Notes: generated from the letters alone by a model not told the origin. DNA of 64,000 nt from Calothrix sp. C42_A2020_038 (GCA_015272395.1 JACYLQ010000005.1:124001-188000); one strand, 5' to 3'. Counted from the first letter of the stretch, positions 48,677 to 59,919 are shown. Made by a program: numbers and translations.

Positions 48677-49660
48677 ATGAAAATGGATATTAAAGACGGT
48701 TTTGTTGGTACAGTTGGTAATACACCGCTTATTCGACTCAAAAGCTTTAGCGAAGAAACGGGATGTGAAATCCTTGGCAAAGCTGAATTTCTTAATCCTG
48801 GTGGTTCTGTCAAAGACCGCGCGGCGTTATATATTATCAAAGACGCTGAAGAAAAAGGTTTACTGAAACCAGGTGGAACTGTAGTTGAAGGTACTGCGGG
48901 TAATACTGGTATTGGATTAGCACATATTTGTAATGCTAAGGGTTATAAGTGCTTGATTATTATTCCTGAAACACAATCACAGGAAAAAATGGATGCATTA
49001 CGCGCGCTCGGTGCGGAAGTGCGACCAGTTCCAGCAGTACCATATAAAAACCCAAATAATTACGTTAAACTTTCTGGTAAAATTGCGTCGGAAATGGAAA
49101 ATGCGATCTGGGCAAATCAGTTTGATAATTTAGCTAACCGTCGCGCGCATTATGAAACTACAGGACGAGAGATTTGGGAACAAACTGATGGTAAGGTGGA
49201 TGGTTGGGTTGCTGCAACCGGTACAGGTGGAACGTTTGCTGGTGTTTCAATGTTTTTGAAAGAGCAAAACCCTAATATTAAATGTGTACTTGCTGACCCA
49301 ATGGGTAGCGCCTTATATAGTTATGTTAAAACTGGTGAGCTTCATATGGAAGGTAGTTCTATCACCGAGGGTATTGGTAATAGTCGTGTCACGGCAAATA
49401 TGGAAAATGCTCCCGCTGATGATGCTATTCAAGTTCATGATACTGAAGCAATTAAGGTTGTTTACCAGCTACTACGCAAAGAAGGTTTATTGATGGGTGG
49501 TTCCACTGGTATTAATGTTGCTGCTGCTGTTGCTTTGGCAAAACAAATGGGTCCAGGACATACTATTGTAACTATTCTTTGCGATAGTGGCGCCCGTTAT
49601 CAGTCACGCATTTTTAACCGTGAGTGGCTTCTCTCTAAGGGTCTTTCACCCGATAATTAA
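48677..49660 (+). CDS. cysK: Cysteine synthase A family (O-acetylserine sulfhydrylase)
   Basis: A PLP enzyme making cysteine from O-acetylserine and sulphide. About 327 residues from the ATG at 48677, with a second ATG at 48683. The PLP lysine is in NPGGSVKDRAA (about residue 43) and the substrate loop is EGTAGNTGIG. GTGGTFAG binds the phosphate. Upstream codons to 48653 are open but lack a better start. The family also includes cystathionine beta-synthase-like members, so the exact substrate is not certain. Stands alone. Confidence 0.88.
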   Translation: MKMDIKDGFVGTVGNTPLIRLKSFSEETGCEILGKAEFLNPGGSVKDRAALYIIKDAEEKGLLKPGGTVVEGTAGNTGIGLAHICNAKGYKCLIIIPETQSQEKMDALRALGAEVRPVPAVPYKNPNNYVKLSGKIASEMENAIWANQFDNLANRRAHYETTGREIWEQTDGKVDGWVAATGTGGTFAGVSMFLKEQNPNIKCVLADPMGSALYSYVKTGELHMEGSSITEGIGNSRVTANMENAPADDAIQVHDTEAIKVVYQLLRKEGLLMGGSTGINVAAAVALAKQMGPGHTIVTILCDSGARYQSRIFNREWLLSKGLSPDN

Positions 49661-49752
49661 GTTTTGTATGGGGATGGTAGGTTTTTTGCTAATCCCTCCC
49701 CTGAACATGAATTTTATATCTATTATATCTACTTTAAATCTCAAATCTTCCT

Positions 49753-50064
49753 ATGAGTGTTGCTTCTTCGCAATTTTCTCGGTGTGTACGAGTTTGTCAA
49801 AACCGCTCCTGCCGCAAACAAGGCGCCAAGTCTGTTTTGGATGCTTTCCTTCAATTTCCCGTTTCTGGTGTTACTGTCACTGGTAGCAGCTGTCTCGGAC
49901 AATGTGGTAATGGACCAATGGTACTAGTTTTACCTGATATGGTTTGGTATAGTGGTGTACATGCTAGTGAAGTTCCTCTGTTGGTGGAACAACATTTGGT
50001 TTCTAATCGCAAAGTTGCACACATACTCTATAAACGCTTCCACTCTCAAAACGAAAATAATTAG
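49753..50064 (+). CDS. Thioredoxin-like 2Fe-2S ferredoxin
   Basis: 103 residues. The cysteines CVRVCQNRSC (about 11-20) and CLGQCGNGP (about 47-55) are arranged as in thioredoxin-fold [2Fe-2S] proteins related to the NuoE subunit. It is a probable small electron carrier of the cyanobacterial (2Fe-2S) ferredoxin family. It lies 92 bases after the cysteine synthase gene and may share its transcript. Confidence 0.82.
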   Translation: MSVASSQFSRCVRVCQNRSCRKQGAKSVLDAFLQFPVSGVTVTGSSCLGQCGNGPMVLVLPDMVWYSGVHASEVPLLVEQHLVSNRKVAHILYKRFHSQNENN

Positions 50065-50232
50065 TTCTCTTAAGTCGGTGAGTTGACTTACTAAACAAGA
50101 TATACTATTTGGTTAATAGATCAAAATAAAACTACAAGTAGACATACAAATTTCTGGTTTCTTGTAAAGTGTTTTGTTTTTTTACTCAATACAAAAAAAT
50201 TTATTAATACTAATTTCAATCAAAATATAGCA

Positions 50233-50937
50233 ATGAATATCCAGGAGTTGCGTCAATCTTTAAAACAAAAGTGGCTGTGCTATTACCAAGAAAATTGCCA
50301 CTGGTTAGACAAAATGCAAATTTGGGGCGAGTTTGAAGGTGAACGGCGCCCTTTATCAAGTTTTGTTTTGGCAACTGTTTCTATCTTAGAACCGAATTTG
50401 GTTGATATCTTACCCCTACTTGTCGATCTCAACACTAACCCAGATGATATGATCGCCGCTCTGGGACTCAATTTTAACCCCCAAAAACAATTACATCACA
50501 TTGATACAGTTAATGAGGTTAATAAAATCGAAGATAGACAACCAGACACTACTTATAACCATAAAAACCAAAGAGTCGTACACATTACTACTCACCATCT
50601 ACAACACCAAAGTCAAGGCGCCTCTAATACCGTCGCACCCCAAAAATCAAATGACATCCAAGTCGCTGTCTCAACTTCATACCTTAATCAAATCAAAACT
50701 GTACAACCACTCCAGTCTGTCACAGTCGTCACCCCCACTTCTAAACGCGATATCTCTGTATCTGCTGTCACAACTGCACCCCCCATATCTAGCAATTACA
50801 AACTGACAACTAGTAAAATAAAACAGGTCGAAACCACAGATTCCTCAATCAAACGTCGCAAATTAGCTAACTGGGTTGATGAATTTTGCCAAGGTCGCGA
50901 CTGGGATAGAGATGAATCTATTTATATCCCTTTTTAA
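50233..50937 (+). CDS. DUF5331-like cyanobacterial protein
   Basis: 234 residues. The N-terminal 85 residues (ELRQSLKQKWLCYYQENCHW onwards, with GERRPLSSFVLATVSILEP) look like the cyanobacterial DUF5331 family. The middle is low-complexity, rich in threonine, glutamine and serine. The C-terminus ends WVDEFCQGRDWDRDESIYIPF, probably a second short conserved box. Function unknown. Confidence 0.65.
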   Translation: MNIQELRQSLKQKWLCYYQENCHWLDKMQIWGEFEGERRPLSSFVLATVSILEPNLVDILPLLVDLNTNPDDMIAALGLNFNPQKQLHHIDTVNEVNKIEDRQPDTTYNHKNQRVVHITTHHLQHQSQGASNTVAPQKSNDIQVAVSTSYLNQIKTVQPLQSVTVVTPTSKRDISVSAVTTAPPISSNYKLTTSKIKQVETTDSSIKRRKLANWVDEFCQGRDWDRDESIYIPF

Positions 50938-50990
50938 CTAATTTCGCGGAATTCTCCATCCCTGAATAGTTTTGCTATAGCAATCACTCT

Positions 50991-53900
50991 TTAGCAAAGT
51001 TTTTTATCATCAGCAGGAACTTTCGGATTATTCTTTAAATAGTCTCCTAACCATTGACAACCACTTTTCAATAAAGTATCAATTCCCACATTCTTCTTAG
51101 TATCCTCAAAACGCCAAATTTTGACAGTGTTATCAATACTTCCTGATACGAATGTTTTACTATCAGGACTGAAGTTTACGCTCATAACTCCGGCACCTTG
51201 TTCTGGTAATGTAGTTAGAAGGTGTCCATCGATATGCCAGAGTTTAATCGTTTTGTCTTCGCTGGTGGAAGCAATGATTTGTCCATCTGGAGAAAACTTT
51301 GCCGTGTAAACCTCAGCTTTATGACCTTCGAGGGTACGCAATAATTTCCCATCACGACGGCGCCATAATTTGATGGTTTTATCTGCACTCGTGGAAGCTA
51401 TAATTTCTCCATCCGGACTAAAGACAACACTATATACCCAGTCTTGATGACCTGTAATTGTTTTTTGGAGTTTACCTGTGGATGCTTGCCACAGTTTAAT
51501 GGTTTTATCTACACTGGCAGAAGCAATAGTTTTACCGTCTGGACTGAAGTCAACACGATAAACTTCCCCTTGGTGCTTCAAGGTTTGCAATAATTTACCC
51601 TTACTATCCCAAAGTTTGACGGTGTTGTCTTTACTAGCAGAGGCAATATTACCATCCGGACTATATATTATATAGTTAATGTCTCCACTGTGAGCATTGA
51701 TAGTTCTAACTAACTTCCCATCGTCCCACATCTTAATGGCGCCATCACTACCCGCTGTTGCGAATACACCGTCGGGTGCAAAAGCAATAGTATATATCTC
51801 TTTACTATGTGCGGCAAAGGTTTTGAGTAATTGTCCATTTCGGCGCCAAAGTTTCACTAAACCATCACCACCAGACGAAGCAATTTTACTACCATCGGGA
51901 CTGTACACAACACCATACACTCCATTATTGTGTCCGGTAAGTATATCAAGTAAGGAAACATCTCGACGCTGCCATAGTCGTAGTGTACCATCCAAACTCG
52001 CAGAAGCTATTGTTGTACCATCAGGACTAAATTCGGCATCATAAACACCATTACTATGTCCCCTAAACTCTTCCAGTTCATGACCTTGAAGGTTCCAAAG
52101 TTTAATAGTCTTGTCTCGACTTGCTGAGATTATAATTTTATTATCCGGACTGAAGTTCACACCCCAAACCGAAGCAGTATGTCCTGATATGGTTTTGATT
52201 GGTTTGCCAGTGTCCACATTCCACAAGATAATATTGTTATCGGCGCCACCAGAAACGAGCGTTTTACCATCAGGACTATAATTGAGGGTATTAACCCAAC
52301 TTTGATGTCCGAATAAAGTCTTTAGTAGGCGCCCATTATTAATATCCCAAATTTTAATCGTTCTGTTCTCTCCGCCAGCAGCAATACTCTGACCATCAGG
52401 ACTAAAACTCACACTCAACACCGGAAAACCATAATCGTTTATTGTTCTAATTAGGCGCCCATCGTTGACATTCCACAATTTAATGGTTTTATCGGAACTT
52501 ACAGAAGCAATTATCTTACCATCAGGACTAAATACAAGATTATTAACCGTTTGAGTGTGTCCATTCAAAGTTTTAATCAAACTACCGTCACTAACTTTCC
52601 ATAACTTAATAGTCTCGTCCACCCCAGCAGAAGCAAGAGTTTGACCATCAGGTGCAAAACTAACACTGTACACTGCTTCTTGATGTCCAGTTAAAACTTT
52701 GAAAACACCATGACGATTCCATAGTTTAACCGTACTATCCAAACTTGCCGAAGCAAGAGTTTGACCATCAGGACTAAAAGCAACACTAATAACTCCGTTG
52801 TTGTGACCCTCAAAACGGTTACGTTCTTGAATTCCTGAAATTACTTGTTCGAGTATAGTAATTGTCGCTAATCTAATATCAGAGGGAACAAAAGCATTTT
52901 GAAGTTTTCCGGCTTTGACACTGGCAACTAATGCTTCTAACTGTTGGTTCGATAACAAATTTGCCTTGGATGACTGATTTAATGCTTTGATTTCACTTAA
53001 CCGTGCTTCCCTTGCTTGCCAGTAAGCTAAACCACCAAAACTACAAGCAGCAATACCTAAAATACTTAAACCAACTACTGCCCTTTGCGCTTGTCGCAGT
53101 CTATGCTTTTCTTGAAATTGTAGCCTCTTTCTTTCAACTAAACATGCTTCGATAAATTTTTGTACATCATCAGAAAGTTCATCAGTATACTTAATATATA
53201 TATCTTCAGCTTCCGCTAACCGTACACCTTGAAGTAAAAAATCATTTGCTTGTTGATTTTGTAACCATAATTTTGCAGCTTGTTCAATTTGACGATGCGT
53301 GCGTATCCGACTACGGTTCTCTTCTAACCACCATCTTAAAGTAGACCAGTGACGTATTAAGATTTCATGGATAACTTCTACACTGGGTTGTAACGCTGTA
53401 ATATCTGTTTCTACGTTATCACCTTTGCCGGCGCCAAATTCTTCCACATTGATGACCACTAACTTTGCTGTTGTCAAAGCGTGCAAAGTCTTTTCTACCA
53501 AAGCTGGTGAAAACTTCTTCACTACTAACTCAGATTTAGAAACACGTCGTCGCGTATCTTCGGTACCTTCACCTAACTGAGTCAGGGATAGAAAAATCCA
53601 TTTAGCACAAGCTTGGCTTTGAGGGTCAAGACTAGCATAAAGTGTATCAGCTTTTCTTTCCAAGGCGCCAGCAATACCGCCTAAATGTTGTTGGTATGCA
53701 AACAAAGTTAATTTACCATCGTGACGGTAATGCCATAGTTCATCCAAGACAAATTCTAACAGTGGTAAATCTCCGGAGGAGTGGTTTAGTTCTTGTAATA
53801 GAACTTCAATTAAACCAGGTTCTACCTGTAATCCTACCTTTTCGGCAGGGTTGGTAATTACGCTACGGTATTCATCATCGTTTAAATGGGAAGGAACGAG

Positions 53901-55955
53901 TAGACTAGACTTTTGTAGGAGTGAAGCTAAGTTAGGAACGTCTAAGCAGGAGGAAATAAAATCCGCCCGGAGGGTGATAACTATTTTAAACTTATCGCTG
54001 GCATATTCCAAGGCTCCAAATATTAACTGAAGAAAATTTTGTCTATCTTTATCGGGTGTGAGGGTAAAAAGTTCTTCAAACTGGTCAATGACTAACACAA
54101 CCATTGTGGAGCGACTTCGCAACCAGTAAACAAAACCCTCGACACCTTGATAAAGTAAACCTTCGAGAACTAAGTTATTGCTTCCATCCAACTTTCTGGC
54201 CAAAGTTTCCAAAGGGTTGGCGCCGGGACGGATAGAATAAATTAACCAAGTATCACTTCCGGGTAATTGTTTACCTTGACGTAGTTGGGCAATGAGTCCT
54301 GCTTGTACAACTGAAGACTTGCCACTACCACTGGCGCCGACTACGGCAAGAAAGGACTGTGAGGCGATATGATTGATGAGTTGTTGTGTTAGAGTTTCGC
54401 GACCATAAAAGTACTGGCTATCATTTTCGCTAAACGGGCGTAACCCTAAATAAGGACAAATACCCAAGTCTGTATTTTGAGATTGTAAAGTGTGTTCTCG
54501 TAAAGGGGGTATAACTTCAATAACACCTTTGATACCAGATAACCAAACTAGGAGAGGAGTAGGGAAATGAAGTTGCAACTGAGTTATCCATCCTGCTGCT
54601 GTTAACCCTGTATCTTGGTTAGCTGCTTGGAGAGTTTGAATTAAGGCGGTGGCAAAATCTTCGGAATTAGAAGTGGCGCCAGCTATAATACATAATCCTT
54701 TGTCTGTGTCCACTTGTAAATCATCTACCCAAGTTTGAAGGGTGTGGAAGTCAGTCACGGGACAATCTAAAATCAGAATCAGGTATAAACAGGAAGAATA
54801 ACGTAATTGTTGCCGTAACCAGTCACGACTCAAAAAAGTATTGGAAAAAGAAAGAACAGCTGCACCGTTAATATCTTCTAACTGACCTCGCAGATACAGT
54901 AAAGTGGTGGTATTATCTTTACACAAACAAGCTTGTAGTGCGTTACAAATATCAGCTTGTGCAGATAAATACTCAATATCAAAACCACCTTTGGCCCGTA
55001 ATAATTTGCAGAAAGTAAGTGTTGTACTATTAGTCAAACCTTCAACCACCATCGCAACTCGATGTGCATTTTCAACTATCGAGTCATGGGCTAAGATAAT
55101 ATCTCCAACACCTTCAACAATACGCTTTGGTGTTTGTAAAGGATATTCACTATACAAATGTGTATCTCCCTTACTACGTCGTTGTTGGTTAATTAAACGT
55201 AACTGCTGGTTAGTTTTGTCGATATACCTTAAAGTTTGGTGGTAAACATATCGATAAAGTCCATCTGCTGTCACCACTCCATGATGATCAGCAGCTTCGC
55301 CGCGTAAACCCTGAATTAGGTAGTATGTAAAAACACCATGTCCTAACTCAGGAAATTCCCATGATTGTTGATTAGTATCACAGGAAAGCATTGCATACAG
55401 ACCTTTACTGATAGTGGCAGCGGTTTGGATAATACGTAGTAACTGAGGTGTAGGATTTAATTGTAAATGATGAAAAGTCATGCCACCACTATGACAAGCA
55501 TCTAACCATATTAACTGATGACGTGCAGCAGATTGAGTTAAAAGCTGCAATAATTCATGGAGAGGAAGAGCAGTGTTTTCCAAATCAGCTTTTACGGTAT
55601 CGCGTAAACATAGATATGTTTTTTGCGTAGTTGTATCAATAATACCGTGTCCAGAGAAGTAGAATAGAATGGTATCTTCGGAAGTGGCGGCAGTAGTTAT
55701 AGTTATTAAAGAGTTGCGTACAGTTTCCAAGATGGGTAGTTCAGCAAAGTCATGGTAGGTAGTAATATCAATGTCAAAAAATTGTTGCGTTGCCATTGCT
55801 AAAGCTTCAGCTAACCCTTGACAGTCGAGTGCGGAGTAACGTAAGCTTGGCAACTCATCAATATAAGTATTAACTCCCACTAGCAAAAGCCATATTTTGG
55901 GAGTAATATTTTTTTGCTTACGTTTAATATTATTGCCAACACTGACTGGAGACAT
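50991..55955 (-). CDS. Caspase-nSTAND-WD40 protein (orthocaspase type)
   Basis: 1654 residues. An N-terminal caspase-like domain (about 20-270) has the catalytic His103 in FSGHGIID and Cys154 in DACHSGG. A second module is followed by an nSTAND NTPase with Walker [15 protein letters not shown] (about 545) and [11 protein letters not shown]. One membrane-like segment near 985 precedes fourteen WD40 units (each with a SPDG/APDG turn), enough for two seven-bladed propellers. In such architectures the propeller senses a signal, the NTPase oligomerises and the protease is the effector. Roles in cell death or phage defence are plausible but unproven here. Confidence 0.9.
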   Translation of the reverse strand: MSPVSVGNNIKRKQKNITPKIWLLLVGVNTYIDELPSLRYSALDCQGLAEALAMATQQFFDIDITTYHDFAELPILETVRNSLITITTAATSEDTILFYFSGHGIIDTTTQKTYLCLRDTVKADLENTALPLHELLQLLTQSAARHQLIWLDACHSGGMTFHHLQLNPTPQLLRIIQTAATISKGLYAMLSCDTNQQSWEFPELGHGVFTYYLIQGLRGEAADHHGVVTADGLYRYVYHQTLRYIDKTNQQLRLINQQRRSKGDTHLYSEYPLQTPKRIVEGVGDIILAHDSIVENAHRVAMVVEGLTNSTTLTFCKLLRAKGGFDIEYLSAQADICNALQACLCKDNTTTLLYLRGQLEDINGAAVLSFSNTFLSRDWLRQQLRYSSCLYLILILDCPVTDFHTLQTWVDDLQVDTDKGLCIIAGATSNSEDFATALIQTLQAANQDTGLTAAGWITQLQLHFPTPLLVWLSGIKGVIEVIPPLREHTLQSQNTDLGICPYLGLRPFSENDSQYFYGRETLTQQLINHIASQSFLAVVGASGSGKSSVVQAGLIAQLRQGKQLPGSDTWLIYSIRPGANPLETLARKLDGSNNLVLEGLLYQGVEGFVYWLRSRSTMVVLVIDQFEELFTLTPDKDRQNFLQLIFGALEYASDKFKIVITLRADFISSCLDVPNLASLLQKSSLLVPSHLNDDEYRSVITNPAEKVGLQVEPGLIEVLLQELNHSSGDLPLLEFVLDELWHYRHDGKLTLFAYQQHLGGIAGALERKADTLYASLDPQSQACAKWIFLSLTQLGEGTEDTRRRVSKSELVVKKFSPALVEKTLHALTTAKLVVINVEEFGAGKGDNVETDITALQPSVEVIHEILIRHWSTLRWWLEENRSRIRTHRQIEQAAKLWLQNQQANDFLLQGVRLAEAEDIYIKYTDELSDDVQKFIEACLVERKRLQFQEKHRLRQAQRAVVGLSILGIAACSFGGLAYWQAREARLSEIKALNQSSKANLLSNQQLEALVASVKAGKLQNAFVPSDIRLATITILEQVISGIQERNRFEGHNNGVISVAFSPDGQTLASASLDSTVKLWNRHGVFKVLTGHQEAVYSVSFAPDGQTLASAGVDETIKLWKVSDGSLIKTLNGHTQTVNNLVFSPDGKIIASVSSDKTIKLWNVNDGRLIRTINDYGFPVLSVSFSPDGQSIAAGGENRTIKIWDINNGRLLKTLFGHQSWVNTLNYSPDGKTLVSGGADNNIILWNVDTGKPIKTISGHTASVWGVNFSPDNKIIISASRDKTIKLWNLQGHELEEFRGHSNGVYDAEFSPDGTTIASASLDGTLRLWQRRDVSLLDILTGHNNGVYGVVYSPDGSKIASSGGDGLVKLWRRNGQLLKTFAAHSKEIYTIAFAPDGVFATAGSDGAIKMWDDGKLVRTINAHSGDINYIIYSPDGNIASASKDNTVKLWDSKGKLLQTLKHQGEVYRVDFSPDGKTIASASVDKTIKLWQASTGKLQKTITGHQDWVYSVVFSPDGEIIASTSADKTIKLWRRRDGKLLRTLEGHKAEVYTAKFSPDGQIIASTSEDKTIKLWHIDGHLLTTLPEQGAGVMSVNFSPDSKTFVSGSIDNTVKIWRFEDTKKNVGIDTLLKSGCQWLGDYLKNNPKVPADDKKLC

Positions 55956-56111
55956 TTTAAACTTTACATTCAGAGAGAAAACAACTAATTTTACTTTCTT
56001 ATACCCTTGTCAGCTTTATAACAAAGCAATTACTAGGTAAGGAGATATGATGACAGAGAGAAACTATTAAGTTTCTTAAAACAATATACGTATCTTACTA
56101 TTCAATTATAT

Positions 56112-56378
56112 ATGTATAATTCTCCGGAAAGTCTTAATAATATGGAACAAGAGAAAGCGGCGCCAAATATTGGAGTCATAAAATCAATTCAGACAATATT
56201 TGAGTATTCGGCAGTAATAATTGCTGGTATTGCGCTAGGCTTATTTATAGTAATGCTGCCAATGGTATTACTATTTGAGTTTGCGAATCAACAAGCAGAG
56301 AAAAGAAAAATATCGCAGACATACGATAGTTTAATTAAAAGATATTACGCAAATACACTGTTCGATACGCAATCTTAA
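56112..56378 (+). CDS. Small single-pass membrane protein, unknown
   Basis: 88 residues with one hydrophobic segment (YSAVIIAGIALGLFIVMLPM, about 33-52) followed by a polar tail. A second ATG (MEQEKAAP, codon 11) is an alternative start. Divergent from the caspase gene. Family not recognised. Confidence 0.5.
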   Translation: MYNSPESLNNMEQEKAAPNIGVIKSIQTIFEYSAVIIAGIALGLFIVMLPMVLLFEFANQQAEKRKISQTYDSLIKRYYANTLFDTQS

Positions 56379-56503
56379 GTTAGCATACATGGCGTCGTCG
56401 GGTGCTTGGCGCCAAAAACTATATTTAAACACAGGGACACGCACAAACGTATTGATACTTATTCTGGTAAAAAATGAAAAGCTACACAGTATAAGCGTGG
56501 CTT

Positions 56504-58054
56504 TCACGCCCGAATCACAGTAATAGCACGTTGATTTTCCGTCACAATAATCTGCGTTGACAAACGTTCTTCAATTGGTAATGCATTTTTCCGACGGTCA
56601 AACACGAATAACCAACCTTCATTCAATCCCAACCGGGCTAAATAGGATTCTAATTGTTCGATTCCTTCGGATTGAGGGTCACGCTTTTTCTCACGCCAAA
56701 CCTTTAACTCAATACCTAACGTAACACCTTTGTAGCGTAAACATAAATCCATTCTGTCACTACCAATTGCATATTCGCGCTCCAAGGTTCCACCACCATT
56801 AACGACACGATGTAAAAAAGCCATTAATACAATGTGGGGAGCGATTTCATGGTAGCTAGTGCTACCCAATAATGGTTCCCCATGTTGTCGCCAAAATTTG
56901 ATAAACGCTTCAAGTAAAGCAGCTTTATTTAATTCTCCTGATGGTGTTAACCAACTAGGACTAATGTGAGGTAAACTATCCTGAGTTCCTTGCACTAAAA
57001 CACGGGGAATAACTTCGCGGTAAATTGGGTTAGCAATCACCAGTCCCCCTGCAGGGTCGCGTCGCAATAATCCCAAATCAATCAAATATTGACGGTCATC
57101 ATTTGGGGTATCGGGTAATGCTTGTCCTGCCAAAATTGGTTCAATGATATTTTTGACTCGTTTATCTCTAAGTTTTTCTGCTAAAGAATCCAGATGAGTA
57201 TCTTGACGAGCAATTAATATTTCCTTGGCTTGTAAAATATGTTCTTTGGTAATAGCAATATCTCTATCCTTAACGATTTTTTCCACAACTTCCTTAGCTA
57301 ATGCATTAACTAACCAAGGTTGTCCTTGAGTTAAATCAAAGGCTGTTGCTATCGCTTCTTTTGTGAAAATTTGTCCAGTTTCGTCAGTGTGTTGTTGGTA
57401 TAATTCTGCAACTTCCTCGTCATTAAAGTTTCTTAATGTAATAGAACTGACTTTAATATTAAAAGGACTAGCTGTGTTTAATCTGTGACTACCACCTGAT
57501 GCGACCTTGTAATCGCGCACATCCCGCAAACCTATCAACCCAACCGATGAAGGAAAATTGTCTGGACGAATTTGATAACCATCCCGTAATTGTCGCAACA
57601 TCGAAATAAGAGTTTCATCTTGTAAAGAATCAATCTCATCGATAAATATAACCAAAGGTCGAGGTGAAACCTGTGCCCAAGCTTTTAAACTAGCTTGAAT
57701 TCTTTGCCCTGGTTCCTCATAAACCCAAGTAGGAGGCTGTAAATCTTTGGGTAAACGGACTGAAATCAAATTACGCCAAGCGCCCAAAATTGCTAATTCT
57801 GCTGCACTAGGATCATGATTAAAGGCACTTCCCACTTCTGCGGATACCATGACTGCTGCATAACATCCGCTTGCGGTTAATTGTTGGGCTAAAGCCAACA
57901 TGGCTGTTGTTTTACCTGTTTGACGAGGTGCATGAACAACAAAATAACTACGCTGTTGGATTAGTTCCTCCAAGTCTGGCAATCGTTTTGTTGGAGATAG
58001 CATATAGTGGATATCGTCTTGGCACGGACCAGCAACGTTAAACCAGCGAGACAT
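56504..58054 (-). CDS. AAA-like ATPase with PD-(D/E)XK-like C-terminus
   Basis: 516 residues. The N-terminal ATPase has HAPRQTGKTTAML (Walker A, about residues 41-53) and PLVIFIDEIDSL (Walker B, about 133-144), as in the AAA-like proteins that often open with a FNVAGPC-type start in cyanobacteria. The C-terminal 130 residues (YAIGSDRMDLCLRYKGVTLGIELKVWR) show the D...E-x-K pattern of nuclease-type folds. It resembles the AAA-ATPase/nuclease group found near mobile and defence genes; the biological role is unknown. Single gene on the minus strand. Confidence 0.75.
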   Translation of the reverse strand: MSRWFNVAGPCQDDIHYMLSPTKRLPDLEELIQQRSYFVVHAPRQTGKTTAMLALAQQLTASGCYAAVMVSAEVGSAFNHDPSAAELAILGAWRNLISVRLPKDLQPPTWVYEEPGQRIQASLKAWAQVSPRPLVIFIDEIDSLQDETLISMLRQLRDGYQIRPDNFPSSVGLIGLRDVRDYKVASGGSHRLNTASPFNIKVSSITLRNFNDEEVAELYQQHTDETGQIFTKEAIATAFDLTQGQPWLVNALAKEVVEKIVKDRDIAITKEHILQAKEILIARQDTHLDSLAEKLRDKRVKNIIEPILAGQALPDTPNDDRQYLIDLGLLRRDPAGGLVIANPIYREVIPRVLVQGTQDSLPHISPSWLTPSGELNKAALLEAFIKFWRQHGEPLLGSTSYHEIAPHIVLMAFLHRVVNGGGTLEREYAIGSDRMDLCLRYKGVTLGIELKVWREKKRDPQSEGIEQLESYLARLGLNEGWLFVFDRRKNALPIEERLSTQIIVTENQRAITVIRA

Positions 58055-58257
58055 GGAATAAGGCAGATAGCGGACACTTTGAGTTTAGACGATTTTGGGG
58101 TTGGGGATAACAATTTCAATAGGTGTGATTTTATTTGCAATTTGGCTGGTCAGCTTTAGCAAGCTGACCAGGTTCTCAGCTTTGCAGAAAGCAGAAATCT
58201 AAACTTGGTGCGTTTAAAAATTTGTTAGTAGCTTCACGCACCTCACTCTTCACTTTG

Positions 58258-58581
58258 TTACAAATACTGTGATAAAGTTTTAGTCAAGGTTGCTTTTGGC
58301 ACTGCGCCTACGACCGTATCTACCTGCCGACCTCCTTTAAAAACCATTAGTGTAGGAATGCTGCGAATCCCGTAGTGGCTAGCGACCGTGGGATTTTGGT
58401 CAGTGTTTAGCTTCACTACTTTTACCTGTCCAGAGTACTCGGCAGCAACCTCGTCTACCACGGGAGTCACCATCCGACATGGACCACACCAGGGTGCCCA
58501 AAAATCCACCAGCACTGGCATTGCACTTTCTAACACTTCTTGTTTAAATGTGGCTTCTGTCACATTTGTAACGGATGACAT
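58258..58581 (-). CDS. trxA: Thioredoxin
   Basis: A 107-residue thioredoxin with the active site WCGPC (about 31-35), the buried aspartate in VLVDFWAP and the cis-proline in [12 protein letters not shown]. It reduces disulphides in the cytoplasm. GGGAGG lies about six bases before the ATG. It diverges from an ArsR-family regulator gene with an 81-base gap. Confidence 0.93.
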   Translation of the reverse strand: MSSVTNVTEATFKQEVLESAMPVLVDFWAPWCGPCRMVTPVVDEVAAEYSGQVKVVKLNTDQNPTVASHYGIRSIPTLMVFKGGRQVDTVVGAVPKATLTKTLSQYL

Positions 58582-58662
58582 ACTCGCCTCCCTAATAGTA
58601 TTTCTTTAGTTCGATTTTATCGAATAATTAAAATATAGTCCTTTTTCATAGATAATGCAAGT
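58582..58662. promoter_or_regulatory. Shared divergent promoter of trxA and the ArsR regulator
   Basis: An 81-base AT-rich gap separates the two start codons. It contains ATTCGATAAAATCGAAC near 58605-58625, an imperfect palindrome (TTCGATaaaATCGAA) suited to a dimeric ArsR protein. Binding is inferred. Confidence 0.45.
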
Positions 58663-59019
58663 ATGAGATTCTTATATCATCCAGACCGAAAAGACATGAC
58701 ATTGGCAGGAGTTCTTTACGCTCTAGGAGACCCTGTGCGCTTGGAAATAGTCAGGCAGTTGGCAGTTGCTGGGGAACAGTGCTGCGCTGGGTTTGATTTT
58801 GCGATCGCAAAATCTACAATGTCGAATCACTTTAAGATTTTACGTGAATCTGGTGTTGTGCTGACCCGAAAAGAGGGAACACAGCACATCAACACTTTAA
58901 GGCAGGAAGATTTAGAAGCATTGTTTCCTGGTTTACTAGATGCTGTATTGCGTTCTGCACATCCTTTGGAAATTTCTGTTTCATCTGACAGAGAACCTGC
59001 AATCGCATCAAGCAATTAA
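58663..59019 (+). CDS. ArsR-family transcriptional regulator
   Basis: 118 residues with the winged helix-turn-helix of ArsR repressors (LGDPVRLEIVRQLAV, then AKSTMSNHFKILRESGVVLTRK with the recognition helix, then the wing GTQHINTL). Two adjacent cysteines (GEQCCAG, about 38-39) could be a redox or metal sensor. It probably controls itself and the divergent thioredoxin gene. The only HIP1 site noticed in the window (GCGATCGC) lies inside it at about 58802. Confidence 0.82.
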   Translation: MRFLYHPDRKDMTLAGVLYALGDPVRLEIVRQLAVAGEQCCAGFDFAIAKSTMSNHFKILRESGVVLTRKEGTQHINTLRQEDLEALFPGLLDAVLRSAHPLEISVSSDREPAIASSN

Positions 59020-59178
59020 CTGTATAATATAGGATTGCTATTGAATTTTTGAACAGTAGGGTGTGTGACGCTACGAAAAAATTTCAACGTATTTATTTAT
59101 AATATTTGTAGCTGAAACGTACCGACGAGCAATGGTGCATAACACAACAAAATCTATTGATAAGATCTGTAGTGGTTA

Positions 59179-59280
59179 GCGTCATAAGTTTTGGTAGGTA
59201 GAAAAATTAGCAACGGATGTAGCGGTGCTTGTTATGTGTTACAAATGAAGTTTAGCTACTTAAAACTACTCATTCGTTGC
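59179..59280. mobile_element. Inverted-repeat element, family 1, copy C
   Basis: The left border GCGTCATAAGTTTTGGTAGG is followed by GCAACGGATG (59210-59219) and ends CATTCGTTGC (59271-59280), a one-mismatch inverted repeat. The right interior AGCTACTTAAAACTACTCAT is the reverse complement of copy A's left interior. The ISAs1-like element starts ten bases later. Confidence 0.7.
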
Positions 59281-59290
59281 TCCCTCACCC

Positions 59291-59738
59291 CAGGGCTATT
59301 TCATTCTAAATGTAGACATTTTATGGTATAGTCAACGCAAATTTTTTCTAAAGCATCTACTCGTATGTCTGAAATAGAAATAGTGAAAGCCTTTACTGGA
59401 CTAAAAGACTCCCGTCGTCGTGCAGGACAACAAATAGCTGAACGAATCAGAGGATACTGGGGTGTCGAAAATAAAGTCCATTATGTTCGAGATGTTACAC
59501 AAGGAGAAGATAGTTCCAGAATTCGTACTACACCTTTACCTCAAATTTTTGCTATTGCTCGTAACTTTACACTCAACTTATATAGAGACCAAATGTTTGA
59601 AAATATGGCTCAAGCACAACGCTTCTGTTCATTTGGTTTAGAAACAATCAAGCTACTTTTTAGGATAAAATCCCCTTTAAAACATTGAAAGAAAAAGTTA
59701 TATCACACAATGGGACATTTTTGAATGAAATAGCCCTG
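59291..59738 (+). mobile_element. Internally deleted ISAs1-type insertion sequence
   Basis: Perfect 16-base terminal inverted repeats CAGGGCTATTTCATTC (59291-59306) and GAATGAAATAGCCCTG (59723-59738) enclose only 448 bases, about a third of a complete ISAs1 element. Target duplications could not be assigned with confidence. With both ends intact it could still be moved by a full-length relative elsewhere. Confidence 0.82.
59365..59688 (+). pseudogene. C-terminal remnant of an ISAs1-family transposase
   Basis: 107 codons reading RIRGYWGVENKVHYVRDVTQ then GEDSSRIRT and RNFTLNLYR, the conserved C-terminal block of ISAs1 (H-repeat-associated) transposases. The N-terminal roughly 250 residues with the first catalytic acids are gone, so it cannot transpose itself. 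Confidence 0.82.
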
Positions 59739-59919
59739 GCCCACTGCTAGAACTCCAGAATTGAAGTGTACACCTTATTGTAGTTCTAAATATCATGTTA
59801 AGAAGCTGAATATAACTTTATATATAATGTAATTTAAATACCGGAATTACACGCAAGTATTATGTATGTTACGATATTAGAGTTTCGACATCATACCAAT
59901 AATCAAAATATAGGGAATA

